Source of the DNA: Balneolaceae bacterium
GTDB lineage: Bacteria; Bacteroidota; Rhodothermia; Balneolales; Balneolaceae
Length of the DNA stretch: 41,076 bases
Reading direction: 5' to 3'
Assembly: GCA_007693745.1 (NCBI GenBank)
Contig: REDA01000055.1
Location: 1-41,076, forward strand
Shown here: positions 8,665 to 16,111 of the stretch, in pieces
How the letters are laid out: every line of letters begins with the position of its first letter
Position numbering within the stretch: the first letter of the stretch is position 1
Position numbers and translations under genes: made by a program
Notes under the pieces: model-generated
What the model was told of the DNA's origin: nothing
The model's input: the letters and a program-made list of their open reading frames with translations, nothing else
Databases searched by the model: none

Positions 8665-9521
8665 AATTCTGTGTAATTGCCAATCCGGATAAGTACTCTG
8701 TCCAGGAACCTCTGAACAGCCTTCAGAATCACTGTGAAAATAAGGGGCATTCCCTCTATCTGACCGGAAGGCTCTCAGAGTATCTCTACAGCAAAAAAAA
8801 TGAGGCGGTTGTTGATACGGAAGCTGATGCAGTGCAGAATGCAGAGATCATTGTGGCCATCGGCGGTGACGGCACGCTTCTGCATACCGCCCACCTTGCC
8901 AAAGAGAGTGAAAAACCTATTCTTGCCATCAACACGGGGCGTCTCGGATTCATGGCCAACACCCTGCCCACGCAGATTGAAGAGGCTCTCGGCTGTATCG
9001 AAGAAGGACGATACACGATCGACCAGCGCGATCTGCTGCAGGCAACCGCACCGGATGGCAGCCGTTACTACGCGCTGAATGAGTTTCTTTTCTCCCGAAA
9101 AGACACCTCCTCCATGATTTCACTCATCGCTGAATATGACGGAGAGCTGATAAACGACTACTGGGCCGACGGGTTGATTCTCTCCTCTCCAACGGGATCG
9201 ACTGCCTACAATCTTTCTGCCGGGGGGCCCATTGTCTATCCCGGCACCAAAGTGCTTCTGCTAACCCCGATCAATCCGCATACACTCACCACCAGGCCTC
9301 TTGTTTTGCCATCGGATCGAAAAGTTACCGTAAAATCAAGCGAAAATCCCGAAAATGTCCTATTTTCCTATGATGGAAATGTTATACCGCACGAGAGTGA
9401 AATCAACATCGACATCATCGTTAGCGGATATACAGTCCGCCTGATTCAGTTACCCGACCATCACTATTTTGAGACCCTCAGAAACAAGCTGATGTGGGGA
9501 CTGGACAAACGAAAATTTTAA
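8661..9521 (+). CDS. nadK: NAD kinase
   Basis: A 286-residue ATP-dependent NAD kinase that makes NADP. The diacylglycerol/NAD-kinase signature GGDGTLLH is at residues 68-75. NTGRLGF, the NE pair in YALNEFLFSR and the glycine-rich LSSPTGSTAYNLSAGGP follow in family order. The start chosen is the ATG at 8661, which overlaps the TGA of the upstream gene as ATGA and gives the usual KFCVIANP N-terminus. An in-frame start at 8607 would add 18 residues lying wholly inside the upstream coding region. It is the last gene of the ddl-lipoprotein-nadK trio. Confidence 0.93.
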   Translation: MKFCVIANPDKYSVQEPLNSLQNHCENKGHSLYLTGRLSEYLYSKKNEAVVDTEADAVQNAEIIVAIGGDGTLLHTAHLAKESEKPILAINTGRLGFMANTLPTQIEEALGCIEEGRYTIDQRDLLQATAPDGSRYYALNEFLFSRKDTSSMISLIAEYDGELINDYWADGLILSSPTGSTAYNLSAGGPIVYPGTKVLLLTPINPHTLTTRPLVLPSDRKVTVKSSENPENVLFSYDGNVIPHESEINIDIIVSGYTVRLIQLPDHHYFETLRNKLMWGLDKRKF

Positions 9522-9557
9522 AACAAGACAGAGAAAAAATCAAAAAGAGAACTCAAC

Positions 9558-9588
9558 ACAGGAAGTTTCAAAAAGCCTGTCTTTTTTT
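9558..9588 (+). terminator. Weak intrinsic terminator candidate after nadK
   Basis: ACAGG at 9558-9562 can pair with CCTGT at 9576-9580, and a run of seven T follows at 9582-9588. The stem is only five pairs with a 13-base loop, and an alternative pairing of ACAGGAA with TTCCTGT exists. It sits 37 bases after the nadK stop and before malate dehydrogenase. Confidence 0.35.
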
Positions 9589-9629
9589 CCTGTCATTTCA
9601 AAAACAAGAACAATCAAAAAAATAAAATC

Positions 9630-10583
9630 ATGAAAGTAACAGTTGTAGGAGCAGGCGGCAATGTCGGCTCAACGGTCGCCTTAACACTGGCCGACAGAGA
9701 CTTCGTCAAAGAAATTGTAATGCTCGATATCGAGAGAAAAGAAGGAGATAAATCATTCTATCCTTCAAAGGGCCGCGCACTGGATCAGTGGCAAACAGCC
9801 CCCATCACAAATTTTGACACCTTCCTGAAGGGAACGGTAAACTATGAAGACACTGCAGGATCGGATGTCTGTGTAATCACCGCCGGTATTCCCAGAAAAC
9901 CCGGAATGAGCCGTGACGACCTTCTCTCCATTAACGGAAATATTGTAAAATCAGTTACCGAAGAGCTCGTAAAATACTCCCCTGATACCATCATCATCGT
10001 GGTGTCCAATCCACTCGATGTGATGACCTATGTAGCGCACGCTGCCAGCGGACTCGATGTGAAGAAAGTGATGGGAATGGCCGGTATTCTGGATACCGCC
10101 CGTTACCGCGCATTTCTTGCTGAAGAGCTGAATATTTCACCCAAGGACATACAGGCTACCCTCATGGGAGGCCATGGCGATACGATGGTACCGCTGCCGA
10201 GATATACCACCATTGCCGGTATTCCGGTAACCCACTTCATTGGTGAAGAAAAACTCAATGAGATTATTGAGCGGACCAAATCCGGTGGCGGTGAGCTTGT
10301 CGGGCTGATGGGTACATCTGCATGGTATGCTCCCGGAGCAGCAGCAGCACAGATGGTCGAAGCCATTCTTCTGGATCAAAACCGAATTTTCCCATGCGCT
10401 GCTTACTGCGATGGTGAGTTCGGAATCAAGGATCTCTTTATTGGTGTCCCGGTTAAGCTGGGTAAAGGCGGCATCAAGGAGATCGTGGAAATTGATCTGA
10501 ATGAAAGTGAAACAGAACTCCTAAGAGCATCAGAAAACGCAGTCCGTTCCACACTGGAGGACTTCAAAAAGCTGGTGAACTAA
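9630..10583 (+). CDS. mdh: Malate dehydrogenase, LDH-like type
   Basis: A 317-residue NAD-dependent malate dehydrogenase of the citric-acid cycle, interconverting malate and oxaloacetate. The dinucleotide-binding loop is GAGGNVG at residues 7-13, and an aspartate closes the second strand (LDIERK), as in NAD-preferring enzymes. The substrate-binding loop reads IPRKPGMSR, and the arginine after IP is the malate rather than lactate signature. VSNPLDVMTY and the catalytic histidine in GGHGDTMVPL are present. Length is standard. It has its own upstream region of 108 bases and a strong terminator 46 bases downstream, so it is probably a single-gene unit. Confidence 0.95.
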   Translation: MKVTVVGAGGNVGSTVALTLADRDFVKEIVMLDIERKEGDKSFYPSKGRALDQWQTAPITNFDTFLKGTVNYEDTAGSDVCVITAGIPRKPGMSRDDLLSINGNIVKSVTEELVKYSPDTIIIVVSNPLDVMTYVAHAASGLDVKKVMGMAGILDTARYRAFLAEELNISPKDIQATLMGGHGDTMVPLPRYTTIAGIPVTHFIGEEKLNEIIERTKSGGGELVGLMGTSAWYAPGAAAAQMVEAILLDQNRIFPCAAYCDGEFGIKDLFIGVPVKLGKGGIKEIVEIDLNESETELLRASENAVRSTLEDFKKLVN

Positions 10584-10628
10584 ACAAACAGCAAAAAACG
10601 AAGACAAGGCTCTTCACTACTTGCACAC

Positions 10629-10660
10629 AGCCTCTTCCCTTGCGGGAAGAGGCTTTTTTT
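10629..10660 (+). terminator. Strong intrinsic terminator after mdh
   Basis: A perfect 11-bp stem (AGCCTCTTCCC at 10629-10639 with GGGAAGAGGCT at 10644-10654) has a TTGC tetraloop and is followed by a T-run to 10660. It ends the malate dehydrogenase transcript. The rest of the 233-base gap to the convergent RluA-family gene shows nothing recognisable. Confidence 0.92.
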
Positions 10661-10816
10661 ATGCCCCTGACTCCCTGCAGGCACCCGAAAACAGACTTTC
10701 TGAAACGGTTAGCCGCCGACCCCGACAAATCGCAGTGATACAAAGCGGATACCGCACGATTAAAAATCCTTTGCCCTTCACAGGATGGATTCTTTTCAGC
10801 TGAAGACGAGATGTTC

Positions 10817-11761
10817 TCAAGGCCTCAAGAGCAGTTGTTCTGATACCGGATCAGAAAAGGCTTCCCCTGGCTTTACTGCCACATCAACACCCAGTTCCGG
10901 TATGGAAATCCGGCTGCTCGCCAGAGAGATCGCGCGGTTCTGAAGGCTAAAGCCGGAACTGTCGCCAGCATCTCCGTAGATCGGATCGTCAGCTACCGGA
11001 AAACCGGAGGCTTTCAGATGCAGCCGGATCTGATGCGTTCTGCCCGTCAGCGGAATACAGCGTATCAGGCTGTACTCCCCCGTTGAGCGCAACTTCTCAA
11101 ATCGCGTGACGGCCGGCTTGGCCCCCGGAAGGTGATGCCCTGCATCAAAAACAAACGCCTTCTTCCTCGCTATCGGCAGATCCACTTCCCATTCATCCTG
11201 TTCGGGTATCCCGTTCACGATCGCGAGATACTCTTTCTCTACCCTCTGAGCGGAAAAAGCATTCTGAATCCGGTTTGCCATCTCTCTGTTTTTGGCCAGA
11301 AGAACTACACCGGATGTAACCGCATCCAGCCTGTGAACGATACTCAGACTGCCATACCCCATATCATCCAGAATCCAGATGAGTGTGTTTTTAAAATAGC
11401 GCCCTCCCTGATGCATTGGCATGGGAGCGGGCTTATACACTGCCATCCACTCTTGTTCGTCACAGAGAATCCGGACCTGATCGGGCACCGACGGTTCAAC
11501 TACTTCGGGAGTGTAGTGATACAGGATATCCCCTGCTTTTACCTTCTGCCCCGCAGAAGCCTCACCATCGGCAAACCAGATCCATTTTTTGCTGATCCGT
11601 GCCAGCCACACCTCTTCACTGATGTAAGAAAAGCGAAGCTTCAGATAGTCGATCAGAGGGAGTCCTGCGTCAGCCGGTTTGATCAGCAGCGTACGGGTAA
11701 GAGGGTAGGGCTCAGTAATCCGGACCCTACTGCTTTTGGTTTTCTCTCCCCTTGAAATCAT
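10817..11761 (-). CDS. RluA-family pseudouridine synthase
   Basis: A 314-residue RNA pseudouridine synthase. The catalytic motif is HRLD in IVHRLDAVTSG (aspartate near residue 146). AVYKPAPMP before it and LTGRTHQIRLHL after it are the other family motifs. The N-terminal part resembles the S4-like region of RluA/RluC/RluD proteins. The target uridine (rRNA or tRNA) cannot be told. The start chosen is the ATG at 11761. A longer frame begins with GTG at 11923, deep inside the upstream gene, and carries low-complexity shadow sequence. With this start it overlaps the end of trhO by 35 bases, pointing to a two-gene operon of RNA-modifying enzymes. Confidence 0.87.
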   Translation of the reverse strand: MISRGEKTKSSRVRITEPYPLTRTLLIKPADAGLPLIDYLKLRFSYISEEVWLARISKKWIWFADGEASAGQKVKAGDILYHYTPEVVEPSVPDQVRILCDEQEWMAVYKPAPMPMHQGGRYFKNTLIWILDDMGYGSLSIVHRLDAVTSGVVLLAKNREMANRIQNAFSAQRVEKEYLAIVNGIPEQDEWEVDLPIARKKAFVFDAGHHLPGAKPAVTRFEKLRSTGEYSLIRCIPLTGRTHQIRLHLKASGFPVADDPIYGDAGDSSGFSLQNRAISLASSRISIPELGVDVAVKPGEAFSDPVSEQLLLRP

Positions 11762-12689
11762 CCTTGAAATAATTATACCATTTCCGGAAGGGCCGAAAGG
11801 CGTCGTCCGCATCAAACGGCCTGCGGTATTCACTCTCTTTACACGACTCGCTGCAGCATCCTTCCATGAGCTGCGCACCCTCCTCTGAGCAGATAAAGAG
11901 CTTGTTACACTCCATGTTCGCACAGTTCAGGTAGCTGTCTGCCGGCTTTCCGGTGATTTCACAAGAAGAGACCGGAGCCAGGCTTTCCCGGTTCACGGGT
12001 ACAACCAGGCGGTCGTCAAACACAAAACATTTCCCTTCAAAATAATCTCCCCCTTCCTCTTTTGCATAGGTGAGAATCCCGCCGTGAAGCTGGTTGACAT
12101 CCTGCCAGCCCTTCTGCTTCATCAGTACCGAGAACTTCTCGCAGCGGATACCACCTGTACAGTACATCAGCACCTTTTTATCCTTTGGGATCTCCTTTTC
12201 GGCCTCTTCCAGCCATCCCGGGAAATCATAAAAATTCTCCACATCCGGTTTCAACGCTCCCCTGAAATGTCCTACTTTCGACTCATAATTGTTTCGTACA
12301 TCGATCATCACATACTCACCGCCACTCTCCATCACACTTCGCCACTCCTTAGGAGAGAGATAGCGCCCCCCCTCCCTCGGATCCAGGCCGGGGTGATGAA
12401 TCGCTACAATCTCTTCCCTCACCTTGCAGGTCAGTTTCGCGAACGGAATGGTCTCATGCTCATCCGTTTTAAAATCGGTATCAGCGAAACCGGGCTGACT
12501 CAACAGATACTCTTTATACTGCTGCATCTGCTGCGGGGCGCCTCCCAGGGTGCCATTTATGCCCTCACTGCTGATGTACACCCGTCCCTTCACACCAAGC
12601 TCTTTCAAATAAGCACGATGTTCGCTGCAAAAGAGCTCAGGATCCTGAATGGGTGTAAAGTTGTAGTAAAGAATAACTTCGTAGCTCAT
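11727..12689 (-). CDS. trhO: tRNA uridine(34) 5-hydroxylase TrhO (rhodanese family)
   Basis: A 320-residue YceA/UPF0176 protein. TrhO hydroxylates uridine 34 in tRNA anticodons, an oxygen-dependent step toward mo5U/cmo5U. An N-terminal ferredoxin-like domain (about 1-95) precedes a rhodanese domain with active-site cysteine in MYCTGGIRCEK (Cys177). A C-terminal cysteine-rich tail (NCANMECNKLFIC, GCCSESC) is probably a metal site. The ATG at 12689 gives the family N-terminus YEVILYYNF. A TTG 16 codons upstream opens the same frame but adds nothing family-like. No strong Shine-Dalgarno sequence is seen. It overlaps the RluA-family gene. Confidence 0.88.
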   Translation of the reverse strand: MSYEVILYYNFTPIQDPELFCSEHRAYLKELGVKGRVYISSEGINGTLGGAPQQMQQYKEYLLSQPGFADTDFKTDEHETIPFAKLTCKVREEIVAIHHPGLDPREGGRYLSPKEWRSVMESGGEYVMIDVRNNYESKVGHFRGALKPDVENFYDFPGWLEEAEKEIPKDKKVLMYCTGGIRCEKFSVLMKQKGWQDVNQLHGGILTYAKEEGGDYFEGKCFVFDDRLVVPVNRESLAPVSSCEITGKPADSYLNCANMECNKLFICSEEGAQLMEGCCSESCKESEYRRPFDADDAFRPFRKWYNYFKDDFKGRENQKQ

Positions 12690-12804
12690 AGATCGGTAAA
12701 GAGATACAATTTGAGTGTTTTGTTCGTTTCTATTCAATCAGTTGCCTAATTTACGATGATTTTCCGCAAGTTTTAAACCCGAAACCGGGCAGCAGCCCGA
12801 TTCA

Positions 12805-14658
12805 TTGAATTCTCTGAAAAACGTAATCAAAATCCGGACTCTCTTTCTCGCGGTTCTGCTGGTGGCAGAGCTGTGCGCTTCAGTACTCTATGCTCAGCAG
12901 CATCTGCCTCAGCACACAGATCCGCAGCAAGGCGTGATGCTGTTTCATCCGGTTCTCTATTCCATTGAAGCAGAAGCTGAAAGCGGCCGGCTCAGTCGTG
13001 ACGAGGCTCTGCTTCAGATGTTCTATTACGGATTTGACCGCGACAGGCTTGAACCGCGTTTTCAGGAGATTTCGGATCAGCCGGTGCGCTGTATGGTTCC
13101 GGTCCTGGGCCTTTACGAACAGCATCTCCGGGATCTCTCCCCGGCTACAGTCCGTGAGATTGAGCAGTTTCTCTTCCCGGAACCCTCAGCCGCCAGGCAG
13201 GAGGCCCTTTCGCCTTCGGGACGTTTTCTGCTTCGTTATGAGCTGACCGGCAGCCATGCGGTTCCGGCAGAGGACAGTAACGGAAACGGAATTCCGGATT
13301 ATATTGAAAACGCCGCATTTGCAGCCGACTCCTCCTACCGGCATATGGTAGAGAATCTTGGATATCCCGATTTTATCCGGGATCAGCCGTATGAAATCTC
13401 CTTCAGGAGCTTCGGTTTCTACGGGCTCACCATTCCCTCCGGTTCCTCTACACGCATTGAAGTGCACAGTACCTTCAATAATTTTCCTGAAAATACCCAT
13501 CCGGAGGGTAACAGAACCGGTGCGCTTTACGCTACAATTGCCCATGAGCTCAAGCATGCGATTCAATACCGGGCCAACCGCTGGGATATGGCGAAGAGGT
13601 TTGACTGGATTGAAATGGATGCAACCATGATGGAGGAGGTGGTTTTTCCGGACGTGAATGACTACTACAACTACATCATGCGTTTCGACAGTGACAGGGG
13701 CAGATGGAATCAGACATCCCCGCACCGCCTCTCCATCTTTGGTGCGCCCGAAAACCCCACTCCCGGCGCCTACTGGCATGTCACCTGGATGCTCTATTTT
13801 CATGAGCAGTTCGGAGGGGAGTTCTGGGTGGATGTATGGGACCGGATTGCTGTCAATCATTTAAACCGAAGCAGTGGCGAACCGGAGCTGCCTTTCGCCG
13901 ATGCCATCGGCGAAGTTCTCGGTACCCGTAACAGAGAGCTCAGAATTGAACATCTCACCAATCACCTCTGGCATATGATCTCCGGACCTGGTTCCGGTTC
14001 AGCTCTCGATATTGGCTTTGAAGACCGGGATAATTACCCCGACCCTGTTTTTGCGTTCAGCGGACAGTTTCTGCCCGATACACCGCTTCTGATTGAGGGA
14101 AGAAACCTGGTCAGTTATGGCGCAGCCTACCATCTGGTTACATCTTCAACCATCGCGCTGGGTCAGCTTGGGCTTCGGCTCAGCAGCGGGCGACCGGGTA
14201 TGGCTGCCGGACTTGTCGGCTACTTCAGGGATGGGCGCATTCAAACGGAGATTCTGTTCAGTGACGGATCCGCAGAGCAGGTACTGCAAACCACCTGGCC
14301 CTGGCAGGAGCTCTTCGGAGTACGCATCGCGGTGGTGAACACCGATCGCAACCTGAGCGGAGAATATGAGATCGTGCTTGAAGCTGTGGTTCCGGAAAAT
14401 GATCTGATTGCCCAAAATTATCCCAATCCGTTTCGTGACAGAACGCGTATTGAGTTTGCCCTGAATGAGACAAAACCGGTACGGCTCGAGGTTTATGATT
14501 CTATTGGAAGGCGGGTACAGACGCTGGTCGATGAAATCCTTCTGCCCGGATTTCATACCGTCTGGTTTGATGGAAACGGTTTAGCATCGGGCATCTACCA
14601 CTACAGAATTGTAACCGATGAAACTGTGCTCGCGAAAAAGATGGTACTGATTCGTTAG
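12805..14658 (+). CDS. Secreted zinc metalloprotease-like protein (MXAN_6640-like) with T9SS C-terminal sorting domain
   Basis: A 617-residue exported protein. Residues 1-30 form a clear signal peptide ending ...SVLYA-QQ. A calcium-loop-like DSNGNGIPDYIE (157-168) precedes the protease-like domain, which has the zinc motif H247-E-L-K-H251 followed by WIEMDATMMEE, where a further ligand may lie. This order resembles the MXAN_6640-type putative metalloproteases. Residues about 535-617 are a type A T9SS sorting domain (NYPNPF, LEVYDSIGRRV, GIYHYRI, KKMVLIR). The protein is therefore expected to leave through the type IX secretion system. The only in-frame start before the signal peptide is TTG at 12805, because a TGA at 12757 closes the frame upstream. 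Substrate unknown. Confidence 0.8.
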   Translation: MNSLKNVIKIRTLFLAVLLVAELCASVLYAQQHLPQHTDPQQGVMLFHPVLYSIEAEAESGRLSRDEALLQMFYYGFDRDRLEPRFQEISDQPVRCMVPVLGLYEQHLRDLSPATVREIEQFLFPEPSAARQEALSPSGRFLLRYELTGSHAVPAEDSNGNGIPDYIENAAFAADSSYRHMVENLGYPDFIRDQPYEISFRSFGFYGLTIPSGSSTRIEVHSTFNNFPENTHPEGNRTGALYATIAHELKHAIQYRANRWDMAKRFDWIEMDATMMEEVVFPDVNDYYNYIMRFDSDRGRWNQTSPHRLSIFGAPENPTPGAYWHVTWMLYFHEQFGGEFWVDVWDRIAVNHLNRSSGEPELPFADAIGEVLGTRNRELRIEHLTNHLWHMISGPGSGSALDIGFEDRDNYPDPVFAFSGQFLPDTPLLIEGRNLVSYGAAYHLVTSSTIALGQLGLRLSSGRPGMAAGLVGYFRDGRIQTEILFSDGSAEQVLQTTWPWQELFGVRIAVVNTDRNLSGEYEIVLEAVVPENDLIAQNYPNPFRDRTRIEFALNETKPVRLEVYDSIGRRVQTLVDEILLPGFHTVWFDGNGLASGIYHYRIVTDETVLAKKMVLIR

Positions 14659-14873
14659 CCGAATGAGCAGCTCTCTCCCCGGCAGCACTCATCCACGTTA
14701 ATACCACAGGAAGCGCACTGCCCATGTCCGTGAACCCATATCATCGGTGCATACTGTCCGCAGTAGAGGCAGCGGCGGCCGGCCGGATGCTGGTTTTGAG
14801 AAGAGATACCGACTCCATTCACTGAAGGGGAGTGATCACGGTTTACGCTGTAATTATCTGAATTGTTCTGCAT
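14655..14873 (-). CDS. Small zinc-ribbon-like protein
   Basis: A 72-residue protein whose C-terminal half has two CxxC pairs (CLYCGQ and CASCG) spaced by a WVHGHGQ stretch, followed by DECCRGESC. This looks like a small zinc ribbon. The N-terminal half is polar and probably disordered. Function unknown. It starts at the ATG at 14873 and its stop overlaps the convergent metalloprotease stop by four bases. The ordered cysteine pattern argues against a chance frame, but no experimental family is recognised. Confidence 0.55.
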   Translation of the reverse strand: MQNNSDNYSVNRDHSPSVNGVGISSQNQHPAGRRCLYCGQYAPMIWVHGHGQCASCGINVDECCRGESCSFG

Positions 14874-14894
14874 TTGGCTACTGTTGATCTGCTT

Positions 14895-14990
14895 CTATTC
14901 AGGCCGACTCAAACTCTTTGAGAGTGATTCCATCCTTCCATTTGGGTCTCCATCTATCAGGAATATTTTAATAGTATTACCAAAAGGCAT
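14895..14990 (-). pseudogene. N-terminal fragment of a GIY-YIG/DUF4357-type protein
   Basis: A 31-codon frame from the ATG at 14990 begins MPFGNTIKIFLIDGDPNGR. IKIFLIDG-PNGR is the N-terminal signature of a widespread group of GIY-YIG nuclease/DUF4357 proteins. After that the reading becomes unrelated and stops at 14895, so the nuclease core is gone. The remainder of the gap to 15131 shows no gene. Recognition is from memory of the motif, and the piece is too short for a firm claim. Confidence 0.45.
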
Positions 14991-15131
14991 GTGAATATTC
15001 ACCAGTATTTATTAAAAAATTAATCCTTATTCAGCTCCAGCCAGGCGACATCGAGGTTTCTGGGAAGTGACAAGAAACTACCCGGGCTCAGAAAATCGGA
15101 TCGGTTCATATCATTAAATGGAGATATAAGA

Positions 15132-15512
15132 TCAATCAAGCGTCAGATCATCCCGGATCAGGAGCAGGATAGATCCATGGGAGACAATCAGATACTTTTC
15201 GTGCTCGAATTCAATATCGTAGGCCCGGCTCTTCAGAAAAATCGCCAGATCCCCTTCCCGGGCCTGCATTCCGATGTATTTTGTCTCGGAAGTCCCTTTC
15301 CACGACTCTTCAATATCCTGTGACGGTATCGGATAACCCGGACCTGTTTTGATAATGTAACCGCTCTGAATCTCCTCCTTCTCCTTCACAGTTGCAGGCA
15401 GAACCAGGCCGCTTTTGGTATGGGTCTCCATATCACGCGGTTTGATGAGCACCCTGTCGCCAACAACCACAAATTTTTCCACTGAATTGAGATAGTCCTG
15501 AATCATAATCAT
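15132..15512 (-). CDS. GroES-like co-chaperonin family protein
   Basis: A 126-residue Cpn10-fold protein. VGDRVLIKPRD near the N-terminus, the mobile-loop-like SGLVLPATVKEKEEIQSG and the GDLAIFLKSRAYDIEFEHEKYLIV end match GroES in order. It is about 30 residues longer than GroES because of an insertion around GPGYPIPSQDIEESWKG. Such elongated GroES-like proteins occur in Bacteroidota beside the normal groES. No groEL is nearby, so its partner is unknown. The start chosen is the ATG at 15512. A GTG at 15524 and an ATG at 15506 are alternatives. Confidence 0.8.
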   Translation of the reverse strand: MIMIQDYLNSVEKFVVVGDRVLIKPRDMETHTKSGLVLPATVKEKEEIQSGYIIKTGPGYPIPSQDIEESWKGTSETKYIGMQAREGDLAIFLKSRAYDIEFEHEKYLIVSHGSILLLIRDDLTLD

Positions 15513-15697
15513 AGAGTTATTCACTTGCTGTGTTTAACCTTTGAACGCTGTTGTTCACTGGATAAAAGACAAAGATAGAAAAAAACCGAGTGAGTTCAGT
15601 AAATGCCTTCAGGTGTAAATACAATTCCGCCGAATAACGTTTCCGGCAAACCATATCTCCGTAAGCAAACAATCCAACTCCTTTCAAAACTGCAGAC

Positions 15698-15952
15698 TCA
15701 GGAACCCTTCTCTCTGCTCGCGATCTCTTTAGCCAAAGCAAAACCGGGAATAGTTACCCCTATAAACGAACCTGCAGCCAGCACCGCTGTCATGCCAACA
15801 AGCGCAAGATTCTCCTTCCAATATCCAAGAACAAACCACGCACCAAGAATCAGGGCGAAGATAACCGCCACAGAGATCTGGATCGTTTTAATTTTCGCCT
15901 GTTTTGATTTTAACTCATCCAGAGTCAAATCAGAAAGCGACTGATCAGCCAT
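15698..15952 (-). CDS. Small two-helix membrane protein of unknown function
   Basis: An 84-residue protein with a polar N-terminus containing LDELKSKQAKIK and two hydrophobic segments (about 26-45 and 50-72). The C-terminus is charged (KEIASREKGS). The ATG at 15952 is preceded by a GGGGGT Shine-Dalgarno-like stretch, which supports this start over an upstream alternative. No family is recognised. It lies between the GroES-like gene and the btuB-like gene, all on the minus strand, but with gaps above 90 bases. Confidence 0.65.
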   Translation of the reverse strand: MADQSLSDLTLDELKSKQAKIKTIQISVAVIFALILGAWFVLGYWKENLALVGMTAVLAAGSFIGVTIPGFALAKEIASREKGS

Positions 15953-16111
15953 ATAGATACCCCCGGGTCGCACTCTATTCTTATCGTTTACGCATATCTG
16001 ACAATAAAACAATTATTTATTTAAAATTAAAAACATTTTTTATGCAGCATTTGAATGAAGGATATTTGCTTTAGCACAAAGCGGAAGCACTGTGCTAAAG
16101 CAATCCATTAA

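Noticed and set aside
11132-11755. Plus-strand frame opposite the RluA-family gene
   Set aside because: The sense strand carries all pseudouridine synthase motifs, and the antisense translation shows none.
11762-11923. GTG start extending the RluA-family protein by 54 residues
   Set aside because: The extension lies inside trhO in another frame, is rich in Arg/Ser shadow sequence and has no family similarity. The ATG at 11761 is preferred.
13186-13860. Long antisense frame inside the metalloprotease gene
   Set aside because: It lies wholly opposite a protein with recognisable signal, zinc and sorting motifs, and its translation has no domain pattern.
15603-15944. Plus-strand frame of 113 codons opposite the small membrane protein
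   Set aside because: The minus strand has a better start with a Shine-Dalgarno-like GGGGGT and a clean two-helix protein. The plus frame shows no domain and is a shadow.
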